Source: Desulfocapsa sulfexigens (GTDB lineage Bacteria; Desulfobacterota; Desulfobulbia; Desulfobulbales; Desulfocapsaceae). Taken from it: 7,925 nt of DNA. Position numbers and translations under genes: made by a program. Location of the stretch: NCBI GenBank assembly GCA_020721165.1, contig DYNG01000016.1, forward strand, positions 2,233 to 10,157, read 5' to 3'. Under the pieces are notes generated by a model. It worked only from the letters and a program-made list of their open reading frames with translations. It was not told the DNA's origin and did not search any database. Shown here in pieces: positions 1-6,095 of this stretch. Each line of letters starts with the position of its first letter. The stretch's first letter is position 1.

Positions 1-2
1 CC

Positions 3-740
3 ATCCTTGCCAGCCATGACCAGCGCAGCAAAACCAGACTCAGCCGGGATTTTGCTCGAGGCCAGATCGTGGTCTGCCGCAACTGTCATGCCGACAGCGG
101 ACGCGGGGCTGAGGGACATCAGGAACAGCTCAACCTGTCAGCGGCCATGCATGGTTTTCATGCGGTCTATCTTGATCCCACCGATGATAAAAATTGTCTT
201 TTCTGCCACGGCGGCAATGGCATTGACGACCTGCACACCACTCTGGGTCTCGAATGCGTCAATTGTCACGGCTCCCTGGCTGAACACGCGGTCAGCCTGC
301 TTAAGGAGGAAAAGAAACCGGCGGCAGCCCGATTGTTAGACATCCTTGTTGAAGAAAGACATGAGGCCGAAGTCTCCATCAAACCACGCAAACCCTGGAG
401 CATGGAGCCCGATTGCCTCGCTTGCCATGTGGATTTTCATCCTCCCGAGGTGAGCAGCAGTGTGAACGGCTGGACGGCGGATGACCAGGGGCTTTTTGCG
501 CATCAGCACGGTCAGGACGGGGTTTTGCTCTGCGCCTCCTGTCATGGGAGTGCGCACGCTCTCTACCCGAACAGCAGTTCGTCCGGCCAGGCCGCCGGCA
601 ATCTGCAACCGCTTCAATATCAAAACAACCGGTATCCCCTGGGGGCGGATCGGGGGTGCGCCGTCTGTCATACGGTGGACATGGAGGATGAAGTCCATCA
701 TCCGGGCTCACTGGGGATATTTCGCAATCGGGTGGAGTAG
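3..740 (+). CDS. Multihaem c-type cytochrome, 5'-truncated (six CxxCH visible)
   Basis: The reading frame is open from the window edge to a TAG stop, so the N-terminus, including any signal peptide and possibly more haem sites, is missing; about 245 residues are visible. Six haem-binding motifs appear in order: CRNCH (75-89), CLFCH (195-209), CVNCH (255-269), CLACH (414-428), CASCH (531-545) and CAVCH (657-671). Many additional histidines lie between them, consistent with bis-His ligation. Such proteins are exported and carry electrons in the periplasm or at the outer surface, mostly in anaerobic respiration. No membrane segment is seen in the visible part. A GTG at 69 could serve as a start, but it falls two codons before the first CxxCH and the frame continues upstream with plausible coding sequence, so I treat the gene as partial. 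The stretch after CASCH (SAHALYP) is typical of deltaproteobacterial multihaem proteins. The exact family and electron partners cannot be named. The gene converges on mltG. Confidence 0.9.
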   Translation: MLASHDQRSKTRLSRDFARGQIVVCRNCHADSGRGAEGHQEQLNLSAAMHGFHAVYLDPTDDKNCLFCHGGNGIDDLHTTLGLECVNCHGSLAEHAVSLLKEEKKPAAARLLDILVEERHEAEVSIKPRKPWSMEPDCLACHVDFHPPEVSSSVNGWTADDQGLFAHQHGQDGVLLCASCHGSAHALYPNSSSSGQAAGNLQPLQYQNNRYPLGADRGCAVCHTVDMEDEVHHPGSLGIFRNRVE

Positions 741-763
741 AGAAGGAAGAACTGCCGGGGATT

Positions 764-1885
764 CTATTCTTTTTTTCCTTTTTCCCCGCCCTGTTGATAT
801 GTCCGAACGGCCTGGTTGTGCTCGCTCAAATTCTTTGAAAAGTGATGGCTGCCGTTATTTTTGGCAACAAAATAAAGAAAATCGCTGGGTTCGGGATGGA
901 GAACAGCCGCCAGGGCCTGCTGTCCGGGGTTGCAGATGGGACCTGCGGGCAGGGCGGAAATGACATAGGTGTTATAGGGATGCTCGGTTTTGAGGTCGTT
1001 GCGGGTGAGATCGCCGGAGAAATTTTTCAGGCCATAGATGACCGTGGGGTCTGATTGCAGGCGCATCCCGGTCTGGAGCCGGTTGAAAAAAACCCCGGCA
1101 ATCAGCGGTCGTTCGCTGGCCTGGCCCGTCTCTTTTTCCACCACCGAGGCCAGGGTGACGATCTCATGGCGGCTCATCCGGGGCGGGGTTGCAGCGGACA
1201 GGCCGGTCCAGACCGTGAGAAAGCGCTCCACCTGCATGGCAATCAGCGAGGAGGCGCTTTTCATCTCTTTGGTAAGCGAGTAGGTGTCGGGATAGAGATA
1301 GCCTTCCAGACTGGTGGCAGAAGAAGGGCCGGGCAGATTCAGGGACTGAATAAAGGTGGAGTCATGGGCAAGGGCTATGAACTCTTCCCGATCACACCAG
1401 CCACCGGCGGCAAAAATGGTGGCAATTTCTTCGATGCGCAGTCCTTCGGGGATGGTGACCCGGTATGCCACTGGCCGGGCGCTAACCAGTTGCCGCAGTA
1501 TATCACCGGGCCGTTTGCCTTGGGATAAGCGAAACTCACCGGCCGGGATTTTGCGGGCCAGCCCAAGATACCAAGCGAGCAGCGAAAAACGGATATCCTC
1601 GTCAATACAATCGGCCTCAGCCAGAATCTGGCCGATCTTCCTGATTCCAGAACCGGCCGGGATGGTGACAAGCACGAATTCACCCGCCTGTCCTGGCCCG
1701 GTCTGGAAGGCGTAGAGGGCTATCCAGCCGCTTATGCCCGCCGGTATCAGCAACAGAAAAAGGGCCGTCCAGCGACCGGCCCTTTTCCAGAAAAATCTCC
1801 GGGACAGATCCCCTGGGGGGGGCGGCGCGAGCGGGAGTTGCGGGGGCGCCTGCTGCCCATCTGTCTCCTGCTGCTCTGCCATCAT
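764..1885 (-). CDS. mltG: Endolytic murein transglycosylase MltG (YceG-like)
   Basis: This 373-aa inner-membrane enzyme is predicted to cleave nascent glycan strands, leaving 1,6-anhydro-MurNAc ends and helping to set strand length. Residues 1-37 are a Gln/Pro-rich cytoplasmic tail and residues about 39-60 form a single membrane anchor. Residues 67-140 resemble the LysM-like subdomain, followed by the catalytic YceG domain. Family motifs are intact: LEGYLYPDTY (193-202), ASVVEKET (246-253) with E250 as the likely catalytic glutamate, RLQSDPTVIYG (275-285), HPYNTY (302-307), the Pro-rich PAGPICNPG (313-321) and EHN (355-357). The length is slightly above the usual 330-350 because of the N-terminal tail. 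It begins 4 bases after the lon stop, so translation is probably coupled. The only Shine-Dalgarno-like bases (AAGG, 1886-1889) abut the first ATG, so the second ATG (1880-1882) may be used instead; this changes one residue. No terminator is visible after it. Function is inferred from strong motif agreement. Confidence 0.95.
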   Translation of the reverse strand: MMAEQQETDGQQAPPQLPLAPPPPGDLSRRFFWKRAGRWTALFLLLIPAGISGWIALYAFQTGPGQAGEFVLVTIPAGSGIRKIGQILAEADCIDEDIRFSLLAWYLGLARKIPAGEFRLSQGKRPGDILRQLVSARPVAYRVTIPEGLRIEEIATIFAAGGWCDREEFIALAHDSTFIQSLNLPGPSSATSLEGYLYPDTYSLTKEMKSASSLIAMQVERFLTVWTGLSAATPPRMSRHEIVTLASVVEKETGQASERPLIAGVFFNRLQTGMRLQSDPTVIYGLKNFSGDLTRNDLKTEHPYNTYVISALPAGPICNPGQQALAAVLHPEPSDFLYFVAKNNGSHHFSKNLSEHNQAVRTYQQGGEKGKKE

Positions 1886-1889
1886 CCTT

Positions 1890-4364
1890 TCAAGGGGTAG
1901 AGGCAGTCGTTGGTTCGCTTACCGCCTCCGGGCCTTTCTCCGTTCCCGAGGCTTCTCCTGCTGGCCGTTTTCGGTCTGCGCTCTTTTGCCCTCGGTTCAG
2001 GGCAATCTTCACCACCTCGTCCATATCCTTGACCGGAAAAAACTGCATCTTGTCACGGATCTCCTTGGGAATTTCAACCAGGTCTTTTTTGTTCCGCTCC
2101 GGGATGATCACCTTGTTGATGTCCGCCCGCAACGCCGCCAGCGCCTTTTCTTTCAAGCCGCCAATGGGCAGTACCCGTCCCCGCAAGGTGACTTCTCCGG
2201 TCATGGCCAGGCCTTTGATCAACTCCTGTCTGGTGATGGCGGAATAGATGGCGGTGGCCATGGTAATGCCGGCTGAGGGGCCGTCTTTGGGAATAGCGCC
2301 AGCCGGAACATGGACATGGATATCGGTCTTCTCAAAAAAACTGTCTTCCACCCCCATCTCCTGGGAACGGCTGCGACAATATGTAAGAGCAGCCTGCGCG
2401 GACTCTTTCATCACATCGCCCAACTGACCGGTGAGGATCAGGGCGCCCTTGCCCGGCATGAGGTTGACCTCGATATGGAGAATTTCGCCGCCCACCTCGG
2501 TCCAGGCCAGACCAGTGACCAGGCCGGGCTGGGAGAGGGAATCCAGTTCGGATTCCGGGATGTTCTTGGGGGGGCCCAGATAGCGGTCAATGGTGTTGAC
2601 ACTGATGCTGTACGGCCCTTTGCCGCCCTCGGCTATCTTGCGGGCCACCTTGCGGCAGACCTTGCCAATCTCGCGCTCCAGGCTCCGCAGACCCGCCTCG
2701 TAGGTGTAATGGCTGATGATATATTGTAAGGTCTCGTCATTTAAGCGAATATGACTGGCCTTGATGCCATTTTCCTGCAACTGGCGGGGCAGCAGGTAAC
2801 GATTGGCAATGACTAATTTTTCCTCCTGGGTATAGCCGGAGAGACGGATGACCTCCATCCGGTCGAGAAGCGGGCCGGGAATGGTATCGGTGACATTGGC
2901 GGTGGTGATGAACATGACCTTGGAGAGGTCAAAGGGCATGTTCATATAATGGTCGGTGAATTCAAAATTCTGTTCAGGATCCAGCACCTCCAGCAGGGCC
3001 GAGGAGGGATCGCCACGATAATCCGAGCCAATCTTGTCAATTTCATCCATCATAAAGATGGGATTATTGGAAGAGACCACTTTAAGCCCCTGAATAATGC
3101 GGCCGGGCATGGCCCCGATGTAGGTGCGCCGGTGCCCGCGAATCTCGGCCTCATCCCGCATTCCCCCCAGCGACATGCGGTGAAACTTGCGGCCCATGGC
3201 CCGGGCAATGGATTTGCCCAGAGAGGTCTTGCCCACACCGGGAGGGCCGACAAAACAGAGGATGGGGCCCTTGGCGCTGGCGCTGAGTTTGCGGACCGCC
3301 AGATATTCAAGAATCCGCTCCTTGATCTTTTCCAGGCCATGATGATCCTCATCCAGCACTGTCTTGGCAGCCACCAGATCAAGATGATCCTGGGTGGATT
3401 TGCGCCAGGGGACATCGAGGATCCAGTCAATATAGGTGCGAATGATGGTGGCCTCCGAGGAGTCCGGGTGCATCATCTCCATGCGGCCAATCTGTTTTTC
3501 CGCCTCTTTGCGCACCGATTTCGGCATCTTGGTTTTCTTCAGGGCCTTGTACAGCTCTTCAATCTCCTGAACCCGCTCGTCGCCATCGCCCAGCTCTTTT
3601 TGCAGGGCGTGAAGCTGTTCGCGCAGATAGTACTCCCGTTGCGATTTGCCCATCTCCTCTTTGGCATCGGATTGAATCTTGGCCTGAACCGTGGTCACCT
3701 CCAGCTCTTTGGTCAAAAGGTTGTTGACCAGTTTCAAACGGGCCACCGAGTCAATCTCTTCAAGGATGGACTGGGATTCGCCAATCTTGAGGCGCAGGTT
3801 GGAACCCACCAGGTCGGCCAGACGACCGGGTTCTTCGATGTTATTGATGATGGTCATCAAATCCGCCGAAAGAATGCCGCGCAGAGACATGATTTTCTCG
3901 GTCTGCTCTCGCACCGTCCGCATCAGGGCTTCGATCTTGACCGTGATTTTCTCTGGCTCGATCTCCTTCAAAACCTCGATTTTGACCTGATAAAAAGGCT
4001 CTTTTTGGGTGTATTCGACGATTTTGGCCTTGGAAGCGGCCTGCACCAGAACTTTAAGGCGGCCATCGGGCAGCTTCAGGGTGCGCATGACCATGCAGAC
4101 CATGCCCACCGGGTAAAGATCCTCCGCCTCGGGATTGTCCTGGGTCGAATCTTTCTGGGTCACCAGCATCAAAAGTTTATCTTTTTTGAGGGCCTCACTG
4201 ACGGCCTCCACCGACCCTGGCCGGCCCACAAAGAGAGGAATAATCATATAGTTAAAGATGACCACATCCCGCACCGCCATCATGGGCAGGGTCTCAGGTA
4301 TCTTCATGTTTTCACTGTCGGAAAAATCATCCATGCCTATGGACAGGGAATCGTTAAAATCCAC
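1890..4364 (-). CDS. lon: ATP-dependent protease Lon (LonA type)
   Basis: This 824-aa cytosolic AAA+ serine protease degrades misfolded and selected regulatory proteins as a hexamer. Domains in order are the N-terminal substrate-binding LAN domain (about 24-215), a helical/coiled-coil linker (about 220-320), the AAA+ module and the protease domain. The AAA+ module has Walker A GPPGVGKT (373-380), Walker B FMMDEID (437-443) and LLDRMEVI (499-506). The protease domain (about 610-790) has catalytic Ser697 in DGPSAG and Lys740 in GGLKEK. The Ser-Lys spacing of 43 residues equals that of E. coli Lon (S679/K722). The large N-terminal domain marks it as LonA rather than LonB. The C-terminal tail (about 793-824) is low-complexity and charged, beyond the conserved domain. 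The start is GTG at 4362-4364, chosen because AAGGAGG (4370-4376) sits 5 bases upstream; the next in-frame ATG (Met11) has no such site. All key residues are present, so it should be active. It leads a two-gene unit with mltG. Confidence 0.98.
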   Translation of the reverse strand: MDFNDSLSIGMDDFSDSENMKIPETLPMMAVRDVVIFNYMIIPLFVGRPGSVEAVSEALKKDKLLMLVTQKDSTQDNPEAEDLYPVGMVCMVMRTLKLPDGRLKVLVQAASKAKIVEYTQKEPFYQVKIEVLKEIEPEKITVKIEALMRTVREQTEKIMSLRGILSADLMTIINNIEEPGRLADLVGSNLRLKIGESQSILEEIDSVARLKLVNNLLTKELEVTTVQAKIQSDAKEEMGKSQREYYLREQLHALQKELGDGDERVQEIEELYKALKKTKMPKSVRKEAEKQIGRMEMMHPDSSEATIIRTYIDWILDVPWRKSTQDHLDLVAAKTVLDEDHHGLEKIKERILEYLAVRKLSASAKGPILCFVGPPGVGKTSLGKSIARAMGRKFHRMSLGGMRDEAEIRGHRRTYIGAMPGRIIQGLKVVSSNNPIFMMDEIDKIGSDYRGDPSSALLEVLDPEQNFEFTDHYMNMPFDLSKVMFITTANVTDTIPGPLLDRMEVIRLSGYTQEEKLVIANRYLLPRQLQENGIKASHIRLNDETLQYIISHYTYEAGLRSLEREIGKVCRKVARKIAEGGKGPYSISVNTIDRYLGPPKNIPESELDSLSQPGLVTGLAWTEVGGEILHIEVNLMPGKGALILTGQLGDVMKESAQAALTYCRSRSQEMGVEDSFFEKTDIHVHVPAGAIPKDGPSAGITMATAIYSAITRQELIKGLAMTGEVTLRGRVLPIGGLKEKALAALRADINKVIIPERNKKDLVEIPKEIRDKMQFFPVKDMDEVVKIALNRGQKSADRKRPAGEASGTEKGPEAVSEPTTASTP

Positions 4365-4369
4365 GCCAA

Positions 4370-4376
4370 CCTCCTT
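4370..4376 (-). promoter_or_regulatory. Strong ribosome binding site fixing the GTG start of lon
   Basis: On the minus strand the bases read AAGGAGG, a full anti-16S match, followed by five bases (TTGGC) and then GTG. This decides the non-ATG start of lon over the downstream ATG at codon 11. Confidence 0.85.
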
Positions 4377-4397
4377 GCTTGTTTTCGTGAGTAGGGC

Positions 4398-4450
4398 CGA
4401 TTGAAAATCGTAAAGGGTATTTGTTACCCAAATGAATTCTTCATGCTCAA
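4398..4450 (-). promoter_or_regulatory. Possible lon promoter/operator region with two small dyads (weak)
   Basis: Upstream of lon the minus strand shows TTGAGC (4445-4450) and, 18 bases on, TAACAA (4421-4426), a poor sigma70-like pair. The second box lies inside a perfect dyad GGGTA-N5-TACCC (4415-4429). A second perfect dyad, CGATT-N3-AATCG (4398-4410), lies between it and the ribosome binding site. I see no CIRCE element (TTAGCACTC-N9-GAGTGCTAA) and no good sigma32 box (CTTGAAA with CCCCAT), although lon is heat-inducible in many bacteria. The short dyads could be chance, so this is a location hint only. Confidence 0.25.
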
Positions 4451-4570
4451 AACGATGGAAAAACTAAACATTTCCGGCGATGAAGTCAAGGCGGCAATGA
4501 CTGTTCGGGGGATTAATCAAGGGGCGGCCCTGAAAAAGGGTCTCCTTCCTGGCCACTCTCTTCATTTGTC

Positions 4571-4594
4571 CTTGAAATCCCTTGTCCTTTCAAG
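4571..4594. promoter_or_regulatory. Perfect 7-bp inverted repeat over the promoter spacer (operator candidate)
   Basis: CTTGAAA (4571-4577) and TTTCAAG (4588-4594) are exact reverse complements separated by 10 bases. The left arm contains the -35 hexamer and the right arm ends directly before the -10 hexamer. An overlapping direct repeat, TTGTCCTT (4566-4573 and 4582-4589), has a 16-base period. This placement is what a dimeric repressor site would look like, but no regulator gene is in the window. Confidence 0.35.
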
Positions 4595-4600
4595 CATAGT
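4572..4600 (+). promoter_or_regulatory. Sigma70-like promoter for the beta-helix acyltransferase gene
   Basis: TTGAAA (4572-4577; five of six consensus bases) is followed after exactly 17 bases by CATAGT (4595-4600; four of six). Transcription would begin near 4607, giving a leader of about 43 bases to the ATG at 4650. A perfect dyad covers the -35 box and spacer (see separate entry). Predicted by eye only. Confidence 0.5.
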
Positions 4601-4637
4601 CATCTGATTGTGTTTAATCATCAACCCTTTCGTCTGT

Positions 4638-4642
4638 GGAGG
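4638..4642 (+). promoter_or_regulatory. Ribosome binding site deciding the start of the acyltransferase gene
   Basis: GGAGG lies 7 bases before the ATG at 4650. It argues against an in-frame TTG start at 4608, which would add 14 residues and has no such site. Confidence 0.75.
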
Positions 4643-4649
4643 TATTCCC

Positions 4650-5450
4650 ATGTTGACCCCCAGCTCTTTCTTTGATCTGACCGGTTTTCCCCACCAGGCG
4701 CTTTTCCCGGCGGATGAGTTCGTCTGGACGGCCTTGACCAGGCTTAAAGGGTACATGGACTCGTATGCCTATCCCTTGTTGGGCGGCCTTGTAGTGCCTG
4801 AGGCCGAACCGTTGGCGAAAACGGTGGTGATCCATCAGGGGCAGGTCTTGGCCGCTGTTGGTTGTTCCATCAGCTATGGCGATACCACCAAACAGCAGTT
4901 GCTCGTGCGGGCCGGTGAACAGACGCTGTCCGGGGCCAGCGTCATCATGGCTGGAGCCGTGCTTATGGGCCGCCAGATTGCCATCGGGCAGGGTGTGCTG
5001 GTGGAGAGCGGGGCTATGATCAAATCGCCGGCCATCATTGGCGATTATACCGAGATCCGACAGGGGGCCTATTTGCGCGGTTACTGCCTGACCGGCGCCC
5101 ATTGTGTCATTGGCCATACCACCGAGGTGAAGCACTCCATTTTTCTTGACCATGCCAAGGCGGGCCATTTTGCCTATCTTGGCGATTCCATTCTGGGAAG
5201 AGAGGTCAATCTCGGGGCCGGCACCAAGTTTGCCAATCTTCGTTTTTTGCCGGGCAATGTGATGGTAAGCGCCCCCGAGGGCCGTATTGACAGCGGACGG
5301 CGCAAGTTCGGGGCCATCCTGGGCGACTCCTGCCAGACCGGCTGCAACTCGGTGACCAGTCCCGGCCTCGTGCTGGGTCGGGAAAGCCTGCTTATGCCCA
5401 ATGCCACAGCCCCTGCCGGCTATCATCCCCCGCGCACGATTCTTCGTTGA
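4650..5450 (+). CDS. Left-handed beta-helix (hexapeptide-repeat) acyltransferase-like protein, GlmU C-terminal related
   Basis: The 266-aa product has an N-terminal region of about 50 residues (LTGFPHQALFP, then aromatic-rich helix-like sequence) followed by hexapeptide turns from about 95 to 240. Examples are IAIGQG (110-115), AIIGDYTEI (128-136), LTGAHCVIGHTTEVKHS (147-163) and HFAYLGDSILGREVNLGAG (173-191). The last block closely resembles the acetyltransferase half of GlmU and the C-terminal helix of sugar-1-phosphate nucleotidylyltransferases. No nucleotidyltransferase domain (GXG-type N-terminal pyrophosphorylase motif) is present, so bifunctional GlmU activity is not expected. A sugar-phosphate N- or O-acyltransferase role in envelope polysaccharide synthesis is plausible, but substrate and activity are inferred from the fold only. 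His168, His173 and other polar residues in the helix are active-site candidates. The start is set by GGAGG seven bases upstream. It appears to be a single-gene unit between its own promoter and a terminator. Confidence 0.8.
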   Translation: MLTPSSFFDLTGFPHQALFPADEFVWTALTRLKGYMDSYAYPLLGGLVVPEAEPLAKTVVIHQGQVLAAVGCSISYGDTTKQQLLVRAGEQTLSGASVIMAGAVLMGRQIAIGQGVLVESGAMIKSPAIIGDYTEIRQGAYLRGYCLTGAHCVIGHTTEVKHSIFLDHAKAGHFAYLGDSILGREVNLGAGTKFANLRFLPGNVMVSAPEGRIDSGRRKFGAILGDSCQTGCNSVTSPGLVLGRESLLMPNATAPAGYHPPRTILR

Positions 5451-5474
5451 TTTCTTCGCGGGCGATTTTTTTTT
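5429..5474 (+). terminator. Rho-independent-like terminator overlapping the acyltransferase 3' end
   Basis: CCCGCG (5429-5434) pairs perfectly with CGCGGG (5457-5462). Inside the loop ACGA and TCGT can form a second small stem (5436-5447). After CGA comes a run of nine T (5466-5474). The upstream arm lies within the last codons of the gene, so the stop codon sits in the loop. The loop is longer than usual, which lowers confidence. Confidence 0.5.
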
Positions 5475-5495
5475 GAGGCCGCCTATTTTTCCCCC

Positions 5496-5523
5496 TTGAT
5501 TTTGTGCGAATACTCTCTATAAT
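5496..5523 (+). promoter_or_regulatory. Sigma70-type promoter for the ORP/MinD-type ATPase operon
   Basis: TTGATT (5496-5501; four of six) is followed after 16 bases by a perfect TATAAT (5518-5523). The start of transcription would be near 5530, leaving a leader of about 70 bases. The leader holds a weak hairpin, ATCTT-N7-AAGAT (5554-5570), and then a short T-rich stretch. I see no -24/-12 sigma54 element, which is notable because orp operons of Desulfovibrio vulgaris are sigma54-controlled. Confidence 0.6.
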
Positions 5524-5602
5524 AAAGCCTGTAAAGTGCATTATCTTAAAACGATCTTGCCGGGGAAGATGGATATTTTTAACCAAAGAAAGGGGGCGAA
5601 TT

Positions 5603-6088
5603 ATGAAGATTGTTGTTACAGCTGCTGGTATGACTATGGATTCTGCCGTTGATCCTCGTTTTGGTCGAGCGGCCTGTCTGCTGATTATTGACAGTGAGAC
5701 CGGAGAACTGCTGGAGGCCATTGATAATTCGGCGGGCCGTGACGCGGCCCAGGGAGCGGGGATTGGCGCTGCCGCTTTGGTGGCGGACAAAGGAGTGGCC
5801 GCGATTCTCACCGGTCGTGTGGGGCCAAAGGCCATGCCCATCGTAGAGAAGGCCGGCATCCAGGTGGTATCGGAGGTGACTGGCACGGTGCGCCAGGCGG
5901 TTGAGCAGTTTCGGCAAGCTCCGCCAGGTGCTGCCACGGCAGGTTCCAATTCTGCAGCTCCCTCCGGACGAGATGCCAGGGGCGGCGGGCAGGGTCGGGG
6001 CATGGGCGGCGGAAGATGTCAGGGGTGTGGTGGTGGAGCGGGCCAGCGGGGCCAAGGCGGCGGCAAAGGGCAAAAGAGAAAAGGATAA
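5603..6088 (+). CDS. Orange-protein-like NifX/NifB-domain protein with Gly-rich Cys-containing tail
   Basis: The 161-aa product opens with a single NifX/NifB-type dinitrogenase iron-molybdenum cofactor-biosynthesis domain (residues 1 to about 104). The motif DPRFGRA (17-23), the GELLEAIDN segment (34-42) and the TGRVGPKA turn (70-77) are typical. In this family the domain binds Fe-Mo or Mo-Cu sulfur clusters; Desulfovibrio ORP carries a Mo-Cu cluster. Residues about 106-161 form a low-complexity tail rich in Gly, Gln and Arg with a CQGC pair (139-142) and a basic end (GQKRKG), beyond the usual domain of about 105-120 residues. The start ATG has AAAGGGGG 6 bases upstream. It is followed after 7 bases by ATPase A, so the three genes form one operon. 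It is not a nitrogenase protein on present evidence: no nif structural genes are seen. Whether it binds Mo, Cu or Fe cannot be told from sequence. Confidence 0.85.
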   Translation: MKIVVTAAGMTMDSAVDPRFGRAACLLIIDSETGELLEAIDNSAGRDAAQGAGIGAAALVADKGVAAILTGRVGPKAMPIVEKAGIQVVSEVTGTVRQAVEQFRQAPPGAATAGSNSAAPSGRDARGGGQGRGMGGGRCQGCGGGAGQRGQGGGKGQKRKG

Positions 6089-6095
6089 GAAAAAT

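Larger units (their letters stand above)
4443..4607 (+). other. Doubtful small ORF (54 codons) in the lon/acyltransferase intergenic region
   Basis: An ATG-initiated frame of 54 codons fills much of the gap upstream of the acyltransferase gene. Its first half looks protein-like (a second Met at codon 5, then NISGDEVKAAM), but the second half runs through the predicted promoter and dyad of the next gene and becomes Leu/Ser-rich. No Shine-Dalgarno sequence precedes it and I recognise no family. The region also contains a weak hairpin, GGCCCT-N5-AGGGTC (4526-4542). It is probably noncoding leader or promoter DNA, or possibly a decayed gene fragment. Confidence 0.15.

Noticed and set aside
741..790. 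Possible terminator between the convergent cytochrome and mltG genes
   Set aside because: There is a T-rich run (769-783), but the only upstream pairing is weak (CGGGG with CCCCG across about 24 bases, or AAGAA with TTCTT), and the run lies inside the mltG coding end.
2949..4394. A long open frame (481 codons) on the + strand opposite lon
   Set aside because: It is exactly antisense to the well-supported Lon coding sequence, has a His/Leu/Gln-rich composition typical of a mirror frame of a GC-rich gene, and shows no recognisable motif.
4614..5426. A 270-codon frame on the - strand opposite the acyltransferase gene
   Set aside because: It mirrors the beta-helix gene, whose hexapeptide motifs, promoter and ribosome binding site all support the + strand.
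5603..6088. Calling the NifX/NifB-domain gene a nitrogen-fixation gene
   Set aside because: No nif structural or regulatory genes are in the window, and its partners are ferredoxin-MinD ATPases, the neighbourhood of orange-protein-type genes.
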